This document shows positions 1 to 14,100 of a stretch of DNA of 64,000 nt, piece by piece. Location of the stretch: assembly GCA_902728285.1 (NCBI GenBank), contig CACVBU010000351.1, positions 620,001 to 684,000 on the forward strand. The letters are read 5' to 3'. The notes beneath the pieces are model-generated. The model saw nothing but the letters and a program-made list of their open reading frames with translations, was not told the origin of the DNA and searched no databases. Both the position numbers and the translations under genes were made by a program. The first letter of the stretch is position 1, and each line of letters begins with the position of its first letter. This stretch comes from Clytia hemisphaerica. Its lineage: Eukaryota; Cnidaria; Hydrozoa; Leptothecata; Clytiidae.

Positions 1-3000
1 AAGTACGCATGCGCAAATTGATGAAGTGAAAAACATGATCAACCATAAGACTAAGGTAAGGATTTGAAAGATATTATGTCTGCTTTCATTAAGTTGTTCC
101 CATTTTTCAAGTATTGAAATGCCTGAAAGTAGTTTATAGTATATTTAGTGAGAGACCCGTGATAAACTAGACCTCGAGACCGTATTTCTTGTTCGTTACA
201 AGGGCAAAAAACTATCCCAATAAATATTTCTATTTTTCACCACTTGATTAACCAAAGATTTTCACGGTTTCTGTGTTGCTATTTGTTCTGGAAAGGAGGG
301 GCTGTGGGATCGGTCTTTTTTACATCAGCCCTAATTTAACGTCGGGTTCGCTTAAAACTACCAAGCCGAAAAGACTGCGAAAAAAGGGCTGACGTGAAAG
401 GACTAAACGTATTTGTTTTTGTCTTTTTAGAACCGACTTTGTACTCGGATAGCCCAGTAATCTCACAGATATCTCTATCTTTTCCAAGCCAAGGCAGATG
501 AAACAAAATAATGCACCATCTTTGGTGAAAGTAGACCAAAGTAGATACCTTGGTTTTCACTGTTGAAGTTTTTTCGGCACTGCAATGACTTAAAAGTTTC
601 GAGGATCGCACACGCCCCCTTCTTTTGAACCCCCCTCTAAAAATAAAACATTGTGTGCCAGCTGGGATTTTTAATCGAAATCTTTGTTACCACAGACCAC
701 GAAAGAAAAGTATATGTGGCGAAGCACTTTCCTTGAAGACCAACCACTTATCTTATCCATCAAAATGCGTGATCTGGCACCCAACGATATTCACAAAATT
801 GTCGTCTGGAATTACAATAAAAATTTACAGGTATGAAAACTCTGCTCTGATCTACTGTAAAGACCAAAGGAATTCTTGGTGCTACTCATGATATTTCAAA
901 ATTAAACTCTATGACTGTTTATCGAAATCTTTTTTTTTAACTTCAATTTTTTATTTTTACGATGGCTTATGAGTGCCACTTTCATCACGAGCCACCGTCT
1001 TCTTTTGACCGCACCACAGATGTAAAACAACAACTGCATAGTTCACGTGTACCTCTATAGAACCTCTATCAAAAGCGTTAAGAGATTTCAGGACAAAAGT
1101 AAAAGTATTTTGTTTTTATTTTTAGGAGCTGAATATGGGTGTAAAAGATTGTGATATACTCATCGACGGTCATAAAATATGGTGTGGTGTTATTGATAAG
1201 GTAGGAAATGAAATCCTTATTTTGTACCTGACGACTGTAGTCGAAATTCATAACTTCTTTACTACAATGTGTTGATGTAATGTTAGAATTTTGTATCTGC
1301 CGCTAATATTTCTTCCGTTTAAAATTAACACTAAAATCAAAGGTTTTTCCAAACTGAATGATTTTATCGAGTTACTAAATTTGAATCCACATTGTGATTG
1401 GACTAAGAATTCTGAAAGCTTGAATTACATTGAAAATTTTTTTCATCAAGTAGAAACATTTGAAAACTGAAGCACGAAAAGTGTTACAATTTGATGAAAA
1501 AGTTGTTTGTGATCCGACCTGTTTCCAGACCTTTAGAAGTCTTTAAGTATTCATAAATTTAGAGTACATTTGATTCGATTTTCAAGGGGAAATAGATTTT
1601 CATCAAATAAAGAATAGGCGTATGGAATAGTAGAGTGTCGTTTATGAGAGTTTCTTGTTGACGGTGACTTTAAACAGTATCGAATAAAGGAGCGTGTCGA
1701 ATTGTAGAACGTCATTAATAAGTGTTTCTTGTCAAAGATGACTTTCAACATCATCGAATAAGGGGGCGTAGCGAATAATAGAACGTCGAATAAGAGAGCG
1801 TCAACTGTATGAATATGTTTCTAGGGTTGTGGTAATCAAATCTTCGACTACAGCAAAACCATCGTTCTCCACGAATCTAAAGAAACTGTCAAATCAGCTT
1901 CACCACAATCTAGCATTGAATTCCACACTACATCTAGCCTAGATACAACTCTCAAACCATCGTCTAGCCTGTTCGTCAAAGATGTAGATATTTTGAACAG
2001 ACCTGGTACTAGAACGGTCGACCGATCGGGAGAGAATCATAAGCAATTACCGGTCGTTGAGGTGGCTAGTCCTCCAAGGTAAGTAGTAAGAATAGCAATC
2101 ACTGACCTTTATAAACCTTGGACCAAGCTATACCCGCCATCTTTGATCGGAGTTTTTATGAAAGTCTAACCCTCAAAAAAGCTATTGGACTGTTAACCCG
2201 AGCGGTTATGCTGAAAATGTGCATTTTACAGACCGGTCTGGAAAGAACCAAATACTCAGAAGCAAACTTCAGTCAAATCGAACGAGTCAATCAGTCAATA
2301 CATGATTTTGATCAAGTTTACATTCTGGTCTGTAAAAAACCAACTAGACAGGTGGCAGAACCAAAATTTTGCAAATCATCTTTACATATATCATACCAGT
2401 GGTCAAAATTTCAAGGTCATCCCAATATGTTCCCCCTTGTATGAAAATAGGAAGATGCTTGAAGGGTTAAAACTTTGTCTAACGACAAACGGCGCTACAT
2501 CCAGCGCTCTCGGTGCGGGTCGCCCGAGAGCACATTGTTGCTGTTTGTTATTCAATTAACCAGATATGCTATTGAACTTATTATCTCTTCATCATTTTCC
2601 AGCAAAACAAGAAACAAAGCATCATCATCTTTTACCGATGAAGAAGATGTCAAATTCTCACCAAGAAGTAAAAAGTAAGCATGTTCAATACTTTTGGTAT
2701 ATCAAGCTCGAGGGATGAGCTGATGAGTCTTTATAAAGGCCGGTCTCCACTTGCGCGCGCTTCGATCACACTTTTTCGAGCAAAGCTTCCACGCTATTGG
2801 TCAAAAGAAAAATGAAGCAATGGAGTTGCTTCATTTTCCTTAAGATCATTTAAAGTTTAATCGAGATGACGCGTTCTTTAGAAAGAGCAACAAAATTTTT
2901 TTATTACTGGTTAACGGCCAACCAAATCAAATAAGAGCTTGAACGTGACTATTTATTTGATCGGAGATTTAAAATATAGATTAATTTAATGACGGAATTA

Positions 3001-6000
3001 TTTCAGAATTATGCGATATTTGAATTTGCAAGAGTCAACTTCATACTATTTTAAGTTAACTGCTTTGTACCAGGCCGTCCAGTTCGGAAAAAAGCTACGC
3101 GATTTGAACGAAATTATTTGCATAATGTCATAATTTTTTTCAATTTCTTTTCCAGGACTTCTGGAAGCAAACCAGTCTGGCTTACAGGTACGTGTTTACG
3201 TATTTCCCTTCTCCCTGAGGATTGGTTGACAGACGTTGCGAGCAAACTTTATATAGTTTTTTAGAAAATAAGTAAAGTGTAAAAATATTGACTAAAAAAA
3301 CAAACAGAAATTCTATGAATTGTGTGTTTTTATACAGAATCTTCAGCAGACAAGCAAAAACATCAACCTGAAGAAGTCTATATCGACGACAGTCTACGCC
3401 CTCGTTCACGCCCATCAAGTGGGCGGCGTTCGCAACAAAAACAACACGCATCCTTAACAGTCGATGATGATCTTTTCACCGCACCCAAAGCGCCTCGTTC
3501 ACGCCCTTCAAGTGGGCGGCGATCACAGTTACTGGAATCAGCATCTCCATCACCAGATCTGTTGGTGGACGATAAAGATGAGGACGTGGAGATTTTATTT
3601 GATTTGAACTCTAAACCAAAAAGAGGACGACCCGAACATCTCGCTGATTCTATGGATACCAGCGTAGTAAGAATTTTAGTGTTCTTCTTTTCAGCGATGC
3701 TTTTTTCCCTTACACTCTTCAATTTAAGAATAATATTCTAAGACTAATTTGAAAAAATAAGAACAAATGAATAAAAATGCTGAGCCTGGATTTGCTGGAT
3801 TTCAAGCAGTTTTAGGGTATGAATCCTAAACTTCTTCAATTTCGATCAAAAAATAAGAACACGTTAAGAACAATTTGAGGCTGAAAGTGCTAAGAAAATA
3901 AGAACAGCTGAACCTCAACTCTAATTATTCTCCCTTCTGCTCTATCGTCGCTTCTCTTTCCAGAATTTTTAGGATATTACAGTACCTGCAAGGCGGACAC
4001 AAATTTGTTCGAGTTAAGGAAATTTTCGAGTTATAGAATAAGGCTTCAAGGTATTGTTACCTGAAGGGACGAGAAAACTTGTTCGAGCTTAGGAGACATT
4101 TGAGTTATAGAGGTTCGAGATAAAGAGACTCTACTGTACTGGCCTCTCTAAGTCTATTTTTATCTCGATGATCCGTCCAATATATCACTACTCTTCTTTC
4201 TTCTTTCAGTCGGTCAATATGACACATCCTTCAAACGAAGGGAGAAGCCAGCGCCAACTCTTCAAAGAAGTCATGGATGTCAACCTTGAACAATCGTTAC
4301 GATCCATCGATAAATTTAAATTCCATCATCTTGGACGTATCCATGACAACCTAGCCGAAGAAGGTATTACCGTAGTCTACACTTCCAGTAGTCTACACTT
4401 CCAGTAGTCTACACTTTCAGGTCTATAGGTCGCTACTAGCGATCCCCCAACGGGTATGGGCTTTTTAATTGGATTAAGAATTGGAAGTTTTAACAAAAGA
4501 CGTTTTTCATGTTACTTCACTTTTAATAAGCATCGCCGCCCTTTAATGAGCACCGCCCTTCAATGAGCGCCGAGACGTAAAAAGAGGCGTTCTCTAAAGA
4601 CCGCCCCACCGGTGCTTACTGATGAAATAGGGTAATTCTGGGTGTCATATGTTAAATATTTGCTCTCGTAGTAGTAGCGTGATTGAAGCTAAACCTGAAG
4701 TGTCTTGCCTGTCACAGCTGTACTAAAAGTGACCTGCGGGGCATAAATAGCTCTTTATTATCGGGATCTTTTGAAAAACCTCGGCTAGGGAGGCCTCTGT
4801 AATCACCTTCTTGAATCATTACTGTACCTTATTGGAGAAAACTTCGTCGGAAAAAGAGTGACAAATGCACTTAAGGAATAATTAAAACACAATTTTTTTC
4901 TTTTATAAAATAGAGGACCAGTTGATTGGCTCGCTTCTTCAACCAATGAAACGTGAGGATCATCAACGCTTATTGGACGACAATAATGATGACGTCACGA
5001 TGACGTCACATTCGATTGAAGTCGAAGAAGAGGAGGAAATGCAAGTAGATGAAAAGTAAGTCTGTTTAATGCTTTCTTTCACTTTTCAGTATATTGCAAT
5101 ACAGTCAACTCTCTCTCTAATTCGAACCTATATCATTCGAATCTTTCTGCAACTCGAACTAAAATATCAGTCCCCTCAGCTGGAAAGTGGTTTGAATTAC
5201 TTTGTATAAATTACTCTCTGATATCTTGCAGTCAACTCTCTCTAATTCGAACCTCTATTATTCGAATGTTACTGCAGTTTGAACTGAAATATTCGTCCCC
5301 TCAGCTAGAAATTAGTATAAAATACTTTTTGTAGTTTGGAAAAAGTGACTTTTAATCTAACAGCTGTTATTATAACATCCGATAGGTTACATTACAATAC
5401 GGTTGGGTGTTAGGAATAACATAATTGTCACAGCCTGATCGAATCCTTAATACTTTAGCAGAATTAAGATATCATTGTTTAAGATTTTGGGAATTCACTT
5501 TTTTCCTTGGTTTTTCAACGGTTCTGCTGGCTGGTCAGAAGAAAACATGTGAGCCACTGTGATCACTTCATTGTAATACATAAGGACAAAATTCATGAAC
5601 TATTTTACCGCTTTCGACATAATATTTTAAAGGGACATAAAAGTACTGACGAAATTTGTAAACAAACCGTTTACAGCGGGATACAAAATCAAAACAAATG
5701 TCACATGTCAAAATAAAAAAAATGGCCGATTTTGATTGTTTCAACTGTTTTACAAGTTTGTTTTGGACACGTGATTTTAATTGTTCTCTTTGATGACACG
5801 TGGTTCGCGCAATGTTTACATTTTACTACTTTTATGTCTCTTTAAGTAACAAAGTTTTTTCTCTACTCATAGTAGCCCACGCTTCGAGATTCCACTTCTA
5901 CCGAAAGGTAAAGAACTCATCATCAACATCAAGACAACATGGGGCGATAAGCATTATGTTGGTTTGAACGGAATCGAAGTTTTCATGTCTAACGGCCAAC

Positions 6001-8044
6001 TTGCACCAATCAAGAGTATACAAGCCAACCCGCCCGATATTAACGTCTTACCTGAATATGAAGGTATAAGTCAAAGTCTTTCGCCGTTAATTATTCAAAA
6101 GTCTAGTTATCTCAAACTGGGAATAGCTTTTTGTGAGAAGATAACATGTTAAGTAAGCAAGTACACTGACGAGGAAACTTTCTTAACTTAAATTTTTGTT
6201 GATAATCTCTACCCTACAGCCTAGTAGTCGTCGTTCTCTCTAGGAGTGGGGCTAAGGAAATTTTCATTCATTCATTCATTCATTCATGTTAAAAACAAGT
6301 CTCACTTTTGCCTGGACGAGATTCTTACTTGATCTTCCGTTGCCTATCAATCCAAGACTTCATAATAACGACGCCTTTCTGACACCATCTTCACGCGAAA
6401 GCTGAAACTCACTGGGAAAAAGACTATAGGTTTTACTTACCGTCTCAATCCTCCTAATTTCTCTTAATTACTTCTTTTACTAGGTGATCCACGTGTAGTT
6501 GCCAACTTGGTTGATGGTTGTTATCTGACCAGGGATGACATGCATCTGTGGTTGGCACCGTATACTACAGAAGGAGATCATTTGGTTGCTATAGAGTTTG
6601 AAGAAGAAGTCACTGTATCCATGATCAGAGTTTGGGTAAATGTCCGCAAATTCAACCTCAAATGTCTAACAAACCGTTGAAACCTACTTTAATGGGATAA
6701 ATTTTCACGTGGATTAAATTTCGCGGATTTGGATGTCATCCGCGAAATTATAAGTCCCAATGGAAATTTCGAAAGTTCTTATCCGAGAAATAATTTTGAG
6801 GAAAAAACTCGAAAATTTTCAAATAACTTCTTATAAAATGTTTACTGGCATCAAAGAAGCGCTAATAATGCGTATTTGATAACCAACATGCATAATTTGG
6901 CGTAAAAAGGCACAGAGTAGTGAAAATATTGTCTCCCTATTGTTCCATTTGCGAAGTTACATTCTCGGTCAATATATATTGATAATTTTGGTTAATTCCT
7001 CGTTTTTAGCAATTTAATGTTTGGGTGAGAAAGTCGCTTTTGGGCTAATTGATAAATTTATTCGGATTTTTCAATTCGGGAGGGGTAGATAGACAAAGAT
7101 AAACTGTCTCAAGAGGTTCTCAGTCGAAGTGACTTCTCAATTCTAGATTGCTAGTATTCTATTTGTTAGGGTTGTGAAGTAGTTACGTAGTATGATTCAA
7201 GACAATAAATACACAAAATATTCTAAAGCCTTTGGTATTAGAAAGGAGTGTTTTAACCTCTAGTAAATATGATCGGAAGCTGTATTAATATTACTTTCTT
7301 TCTAACCTGTTTTCACAGAACTACAACAAATCACGTATCCATTCATCGAGAGGCGCTCGCTTCGTTGAAATGGCTTTGGACGGAAAACTCGTTTTCATAG
7401 GGGAGATTGCAAGGTAAAACAGCAAAATTGATTTATAACCCAGATTTTTTTGTTATACATGTCTGAATGCAAAACTTGGAAAAACTCTTCTTCGGAAAGT
7501 ACGAGAGGTATTTTTCCGTAAAAAGTTAAGAATATTCATATGATAGAATGAAAAAACACCATTCTTATAAAAAAAACGGGTATATGAACATGGTCTTAAT
7601 GAAGAAGATGGTCAGTATGTGACGACGCCCTTCTGGAAACCAATGTTCTAAGTAAATTTCTCTTGTATGGAATAGGGTTATGTCGGGAGTTTTCTAGAGG
7701 CAACTTAAAAATTCCCAGCGGCTAGAAAAAGAACTTCCTTATAAATTCAGCACCAGTTCCCTTTAAAGTCGACCGCACCGTTAAGGGTTGTATTGAAAAA
7801 AGATTTCTTAGTCTATAATCGGTTTCTATGATGCGCGAGTTTTGTTGATTAAAAAAAACAGGGATGGAGAAGGGGGAGGGGGTACTTTGTAATAAGATCG
7901 GGAGGGTTTGAAAAATGAGAAATCTGCAAACGGGGTTGGTGGCTTGTTGGTAACAAAAGGTTACTTGCTTTGCTTCAACATTTCTTCTTTATTTTCTCTT
8001 TCAGAGCGAGTGGAGTTTTATCTGCTGAAGACCCTTATGGTGAC
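1..8044 (+). CDS. KATNIP: KATNIP (KIAA0556) orthologue, 5' part in window: exons 1-13, 5'-incomplete
   Basis: Katanin-interacting protein; known homologues are large basal-body/axoneme proteins that bind microtubules and katanin. Exons, all flanked by AG/GT with matching phases: 1-55 (start lies outside the window), 696-830, 1126-1200, 1825-2078, 2603-2674, 3156-3187, 3338-3666, 4210-4363, 4914-5055, 5873-6063, 6484-6635, 7319-7413, 8005-8044. Family motifs seen: VVWNYNKNLQELNMGVKD across exons 2-3, then DKGCGNQIFDYS across exons 3-4; TTWGDKHYVGLNGIEV in exon 10; MHLWLAP and VSMIRVWNYNKSRIHSSRG across exons 11-12. These are repeating beta-sandwich-like (DUF4457) modules. Exons 4-9 encode a Ser-rich, acidic, low-complexity linker. 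Exon 7 contains two near-identical RPSSGRRSQ repeats. Exon 13 ends in phase 0 and joins exon 14 at 44573 as ...PYGD-TILFTTDEDIL. The identification rests on recognised family motifs; exact exon 1 boundaries upstream are unknown. Confidence 0.9.
1550..1815. repeat. Interspersed inverted-repeat relic (GAATAAGGGAGCGT family) in KATNIP intron 3
   Basis: Repeated units of ATCGAATAAGGGAGCGT and AGAACGTC, ending GAGCGTCAACTGTA. The same family lies at about 48490-48662 in KATNIP intron 20 (GAGAGTTTCTTGTTGACGGT shared). Confidence 0.6.
5100..5340. repeat. Tandem pair of ATTCGAAC-type repeat in KATNIP intron 9
   Basis: Two direct copies (about 5103 and 5228) of a unit with CTCTCTAATTCGAACCTC, ATTCGAAT and GTCCCCTCAGCTGGAAA. 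The same unit recurs at about 50733-50885 (intron 23) and, diverged, at 49555-49885 (intron 22). Confidence 0.6.
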
Positions 8045-9156
8045 GTAAGAATTCTTTCTGCATTTTTTAGATTTGATTTTTGGTTTCGTTTCACTGTTTT
8101 AAAGTTTTAGGAATTCTAACAACATCTTTGCCGCCTTATAAGGACCTTGTAAGTACAAATATAAATCCTTGTCAAGGGTGTTTGTATTTTATGCTGCGTT
8201 GGTGACTTTCGATTTCTTTTCATTTCGTTTCTACTATTTGTACTTTTTATTTGAGTTTGTTTCATTTCAACAAATTTTTGACTGGTTACTTACGGTGCTC
8301 TGTTTGTACCGAGAAAGGGCGCGTTTATTTGAGGGGCGTTCTTTAATAACTTTTACTTTAGGGAGGGGTCGTTTATTCGAAGTAATACGGTAACTTCGAA
8401 TAAACGCTCTGGACGTTTATTAAATCTGTTATTTTTGAGGGCAGTTAATTCGAGGGTGCGTTCAAAAAAAACCGTTTATTCGAGGGTGCGTTCAAAAAAA
8501 GGGCGCGTCTATTCGAAGTTATTCGGTAAAAACTGCTTCTGATACGAACGATTGCCTTATTTGACATTTTTTGTAATTTTGATTGATACAAGGGGCTACA
8601 TACAGTAGGAGCGTGCCATTTATCAGCATAGACTTTTACGTAAAAACCTTTTCTTTCTCCTATCAAGAATTAAAGGTTTTATTTTTACACAAGTATGTTT
8701 CCGTTTCATATCAGACACATATTTCATATCAGGACAGTGTCTTCCTATTGTTATATTATGCTGATATAAGCAAAAAAATTTTTTTATTTTTCACTTTCTG
8801 ACCAATCTTGCTCCACATCCGTGTCAATCCGATGTGAAAAAGCTTGTGAATTAAAATTGACGAGTAAGCAAACGATATCACTCTTATTTAAAAACAAAAC
8901 CTTTGTGTGTGTTTTATTTAACAACGATTCGAATCATGATTAAATTTTTAAACGTCTAAATCACCCGTTCCGCCTGTGGTTAATAACGTGGCGTTACGTC
9001 TTGCTGGTAGAGCTACTTCTGATGTTGTTCCGTACGGTATTGGCTATACTCTGAAAGCACAAACAAGGCAAACCGGTACTCGAGTACCGTAAAAAATATT
9101 TTACTACCGTCTCACCCTACAAATATTGGTTGCTGGCAGCCCTTGTGTATGTTATA

Positions 9157-9334
9157 CAGTGGAACCTCTAATTAGCGGACACCATCGGGGAGTAAGCAAA
9201 GTGTCCGTTAATTGGAGGTGTCCGCTTTTTGGAGACTGTTTTAGTGGCGTTTGTTAATAAAGGGGGAATAGGTTGTGTCCGCTATTTAGACAGTGTCCGC
9301 TTTTTGGAGTGTCTGTTAATTAGAGGTTACACTG
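9157..9334. mobile_element. MITE family A (TA target; CAGTGGAACCTCTAATTAG ends), complete
   Basis: 178 bp with ends CAGTGGAACCTCTAATTAGC and CTAATTAGAGGTT-CACTG type (reverse complement), flanked by TA at 9155-9156 and 9335-9336. Its right part recurs at 22968-23084, where copy 2 of the big duplication begins inside it. Confidence 0.75.
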
Positions 9335-9437
9335 TACTTTATCAGACTAAATTTTCCCGAAAACTTATTATGTGTTACCCAGATATTTCAACGGCAAACT
9401 TATTTGAAAAATGTCTCCGCTCACTCCGCTCTTTACA

Positions 9438-9862
9438 GATACCTTATCGGCCCTTTTTACACCGGCCCTTGTTGGCGTTATTTTTGGGCTCGTAGCGTAA
9501 TAAGGGCAAAGATTTAGCAATTTTAACCTAAAAACGGCGTTAATTTGTATCACTTTTTGTCAATTAAAAGGATTTTATGGTTCGAAAACGAAAATTCTCC
9601 TTTGTTTTCCTCCATATTTAAAACTTCAGTGAAATATCTGATATATTTAAAAATCGGTGATTTTCGATGGAATTTTCAACAGTTTACTACTGAAAATGAC
9701 ATTTTAATGCAAAATTTTAGTCATTATTTACTAATTTGAAGCAGAAGTAGCCATTTTTACAAATTTTGGCGTTATTATCGGCCCTAATTGGCGTAAGCCC
9801 AAAATCAGGTAGTGGCGTAATAAGGGCCGGCGTAAAAAGGGCCGGCGTAAAAAGGGACAATA
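9438..9862. mobile_element. Foldback element with GGCGTAATAAGGGCC repeats
   Basis: The left arm ACCTTATCGGCCCTTTTTAC and GGCGTTATTTTTGGGCT is mirrored by AGCCCAAAATCAG, GGCGTAATAAGGGCC and repeated GGCGTAAAAAGGGCC at 9795-9862. The equivalent in copy 2 (23173-23600) has lost part of the left arm. Confidence 0.65.
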
Positions 9863-10289
9863 AAGTAAACAAATTTGAAACTTAAACAGGGAGAATCGGT
9901 AAAAATACGGGTTTTTAATTTCTAAGTTCCTCTAGCTAGGGAGTGATCACGTGTTTGAGCCAATGAAAAGTTGCGGTGAGGAGTGGGATAAAAATGTAAT
10001 TATTTTTCACCCCTTCCCTTTTCACGAATTATACACAGAAATTAATTTGCTTGTGGAACTCGAGACTGAGAGTTCAAATAGCACTATATTGGATAAAAAA
10101 TGGGTTATGTACAATAAAATAAAATCGAAGATAAATCTACTTAGCATAAATATTACCAAAAAAGTTTAGTTAAAATGAAAATTTAAGAACTTGATGATAA
10201 ACAAACGTGTATATGTTTTTTTTCGGACGGACGAGGAGTTTCAATTCGTAATCCATGGCTGGAACATCTTGTGATCAACTTTCATGAAT

Positions 10290-10345
10290 AACGAATCATG
10301 TCGAACGGACGGACGGACGGACGGACGGATGGATAGGCGGGTGGA
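10290..10345. repeat. GGAC microsatellite
   Basis: Run of GGAC units (starting CGGACGGACGGACGGACGGA) with decay to GGATGGATAGGCGGG. The copy 2 equivalent (24057-24105) is shorter. A peptide read from it on the minus strand (PSVRPSVRP) is an artefact. Confidence 0.85.
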
Positions 10346-11140
10346 TTGACGGGAGGACGGACGTGTGGATATTGGATCAAATTTAAACGTAGCTGCCAAA
10401 GATAAATGGCCACATTTTGCGTCAAGTTCCGCTCATTTGCCGAAGTGAAGTTTAACCAAGAGCTTAACCAATCAAAAGCCTGAAAAATATTCAACGAAAA
10501 TTAAACACTCGATTTCTTAAGGAAATGGACAAGAATACACAGAATATGGAGAAAATAAAAAATTGAAATTTTGAATGTTCTTATAAAAAAAGCTATTGAA
10601 AAAAATAATGAAAAGTACGTTATCACATTTCAATGTAATACGAAAAATATGACTTCTCAATTTTAGAAATTCAGCATGCGAAAATTATATGAAAACGCAT
10701 TTTGGATTAAAAATGAAATTTCAATACCTGCTGTAGTAGTGGAATGTCTGAGTTCAGTGGAAAAGTTTGATGAAATCAACAACCATCAATCAATCAATCA
10801 ATCAATCAATCAAATCTACAAGATAAAGAAGAGAAAAAGAATAATTGAATAATTGTTTGTTTCGTAAAACCTTGTCTGTACACAAACCCAATATCTACGG
10901 CTAATTTCAAAATTCACTACGCTACGATAATCGTGAGATACACTCTGGTACAGAGTACGTAAAACCCTGTTGAGAGGTATATAGGCTTGAAAAACTGTTC
11001 AAAAGTCAATTTAATATGATTTCCCATTTCGTGTGTCTAATTTGAAACGTATCGGAAAGTAGCCAAAAAAACTTCCGAAACACCAAGGAATTAAAATCTA
11101 CCTTTTATCACCATCCATTATGTGAACGATTTTTTTTGGT

Positions 11141-14100
11141 TCAAAAGAATGAACATTTCGCCGATCCTATCCTAAATAAAAACATGAAAAAGTGGATATT
11201 TTTCTTACCAAGACGAACGAAACGATCGAAAGATTTCTTCGGTAACACCATCACAAGCACCATATTCATCAGGGCGTTGACCATCATCATTTTTCAATTC
11301 ATGATTCGCTCCATTGGCCAACAACCATCTGATGACGTCATGTTTGTTCCAACTTACTGCAAAATGCAACGGTGTTTGTTTCCATTTGTCTCTTCCATCG
11401 ATCAACATTTTGATGGTTTGTTGATCAAACTTTTCCAAATGACGAACTTTTCCATGATAACCAACATAATGAAGAACGTTCCAACCATCATTGTCCACGA
11501 GTGAAAAATCTTGAGGACATTCCATCAAGTGAACGAAAACGTCGAAACGATCTTCAAGAACAGCCCACATGAGAAGTGTCTGACCATAACCACCATAACG
11601 CAACGAGTTGACGATGTTCGGATTTTGTTGGAAAATTTCTTCGAATTTCGCGAATTTCTTTTCGCGCAAAATTTTCCAAACATCTGAAGAGAAAGTGAAG
11701 AAATTCAAACTTTTCACGCGGAAAAAAAATTTTCAAAAAAAAAATGAACCTCAATATCTCAGGAACTAAAAATACTTTGAAGTTGAAATTTTGCAAACAG
11801 AACGAGAAAAATATTTCCGAATTGATGGCGAAATAATTTTGAATTTTGAATGAAAGCTTTTTGCTCAGCAAGAAATCATTTTTATCCGTGACAGAAGAAA
11901 ATTTTTCCACTTTAAAAAATCGAACATCGAGATCTCAGAAACTAAGAATACTTTGAAGCTGAAATTTTCCAATCTTAACAAGAAAAATATTTCCGAATTG
12001 ATGGCAAAAAAATTTTGAATTTTAGATGAGTACTTTTTTCTCAGTGCGAAATCATTTTTATTCATAAAGATACGAAATTTCCACTTTAAAAATCGAACCT
12101 CGACATCTGGGGAACTAAAAATATTTTCAAAGTAATTTTTTTCATAAAGAAAGGAAAAAAAGATGTTTGAATTATGGCGAATTTTTTTTTGATTTGAATG
12201 AAAACTGAATTGAAAAAAACATTTCTGTATTAGCAACTGCTAATCATTCGAGAAAAAATGTCTTTTGTCAGAATGGAATTCCATAAATTGAGAAGTTGAC
12301 GAATTCAACAAAGGCAAATAAATGTAAAGAATGTCAATGATTGTCAAATGATTTTAGAAATTTCACGTTTTGTCTCTTCACTTTTAAAAACATTTTTCTT
12401 TCTTAAATTTCAGTTTAATCTGGGTGAATGATAAAATGACAAGTTTCATATTTTAAACCTTTGATTGGCACTTTTATTGCAACGAGCTTTTTCCATTATT
12501 AAAGGGATAATCAGATGGTTTGTAATATTTGGCATGTGGGATCCTTCTATTGTCCTGAGCAAAATCTCAAAATATTTTTGCATAGATATTTTCCAGTCTA
12601 GATATTTAAGTTACAAGTTTTTGGCTTTTAGGATGAAAACAATATAATTTCAACGTAAGAACCCTTTAAGAACCCATTTTCTAAAATTTCAAATTTTGAT
12701 ATCTCGATTTTGGAAAATTGTTACACAAAAATACTTTGAGGTTTTACTAAATACCACAGAAGGTTTCTGTAAACTAAAACCATCTGATTATCCCTTTAAG
12801 CATAACATCTATTTAAACTGTGTGACCTCGATATAAAAACATCAATCATCCACACCCATAAAACAACCCTCTCCATCCTCATAAAAAACTAACTCATTCT
12901 TTGAGCGTTAAAATTTTCTACTTTTATACGAGCCGAGGAGAAGAAAAAAAATGAAATCAACATTATGAATGAATTTGTTTGATTGACGACTCCCTTGTGT
13001 ATATTCATGTCTTTTATAAGAATATTAAAAGTTTTGAAGCCTTCGGATACTCTCAATTTTTTACGTTTTGAGTCTAAAATTATTCTTAAAACTTCCTTAT
13101 TTTCACCATTTTGTAAGTGTTTTTGTACAATATCCGAAGAAGTTGGGTGCTTTTTTAGAGCATGTATAGTCCTAAACTTGCTCTTAATATTTTGGTTATT
13201 AAAGCCTTATGTTCTTACATATTTTGTTCTTATAAAAAAAGTTTAAAATAAATTTAATCGTAATCAACCAATAAGATTTTGAGACCTCCTTTTTTTATTG
13301 AGAGATGTGAAAAATCAATTGTAAAATTCAACTTACCATCAAACGTCAGCGCTTCATCACCGTGGAACACTATCTCATGAATTTTCTTTCCGTCCCATTC
13401 GGCTCTAAAAATACCATGGAATAATTTGATAACACAAGTAGATCGTGCTACATTCGGGTACCTAATAAGCGTCCTCCGCTAATTAATTTTTCGAAGATTT
13501 TCCACACATTCTTATGCCATCTTTTTGGGAAATGATTTTTGAAAGTTCCCACTTTTGCCCTAATTCTGCATCATCATTATTAATATTAATTCTGTACTAT
13601 CCTACTTTTCAAAAATTTTCCACCCAGGACATTTTCATTCCAACCCACTCCCCCCGCTTATTCCAAACCCCCCGTTTGTTAGATACCCGAGAGTACTCGA
13701 ATTTGGAGGCAAAAATTAGCTTGATAAGTAAAATATTATAGTCTGAAAAGCTCTTTTTTATACGAATATACTAATAGAATTAATCATAGAATGTTCATGA
13801 TGAAATTGGCTGCAAAATTAAGAATTCAGTATGCTAAAAATACCACCATCATTGAATTTGGCAACTTACTCTTAGGTTCCAAATAAACGCCCCCCCCCCT
13901 GCTTGTTAATCTTTTTCGAAAATTTTCCAACCCCACCCCCCCCCCCTTATAAGGACTCTCCGTTTATTAATTTTATAATTTATTTTTTATTTTTAATTAA
14001 GTCCCCTTATTTTGCTTCAAAAAGCCTGAATTTAGCCTTTATTTACCTTATTTTTGAGTTTTCAGAAGTACAATTTCCAACCTCCCCGGTAATTAGGCCC

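Noticed and set aside
3378-3722. 114-codon minus-strand ORF opposite KATNIP exon 7
   Set aside because: Shadow of the real exon; the RPSSGRRSQ repeats make both strands open.
10282-10494. Minus-strand ORF with PSVRPSVRP repeats
   Set aside because: Translation of the GGAC microsatellite; not conserved in the copy 2 equivalent.
11554-12236. Minus-strand ORFs (Phe-rich, NDFLLSKK repeats) upstream of the ankyrin exon
   Set aside because: They lie in the intron before exon 10 and consist of tandem AT-rich repeats (about 11740-12180); copy 2 breaks the frame.
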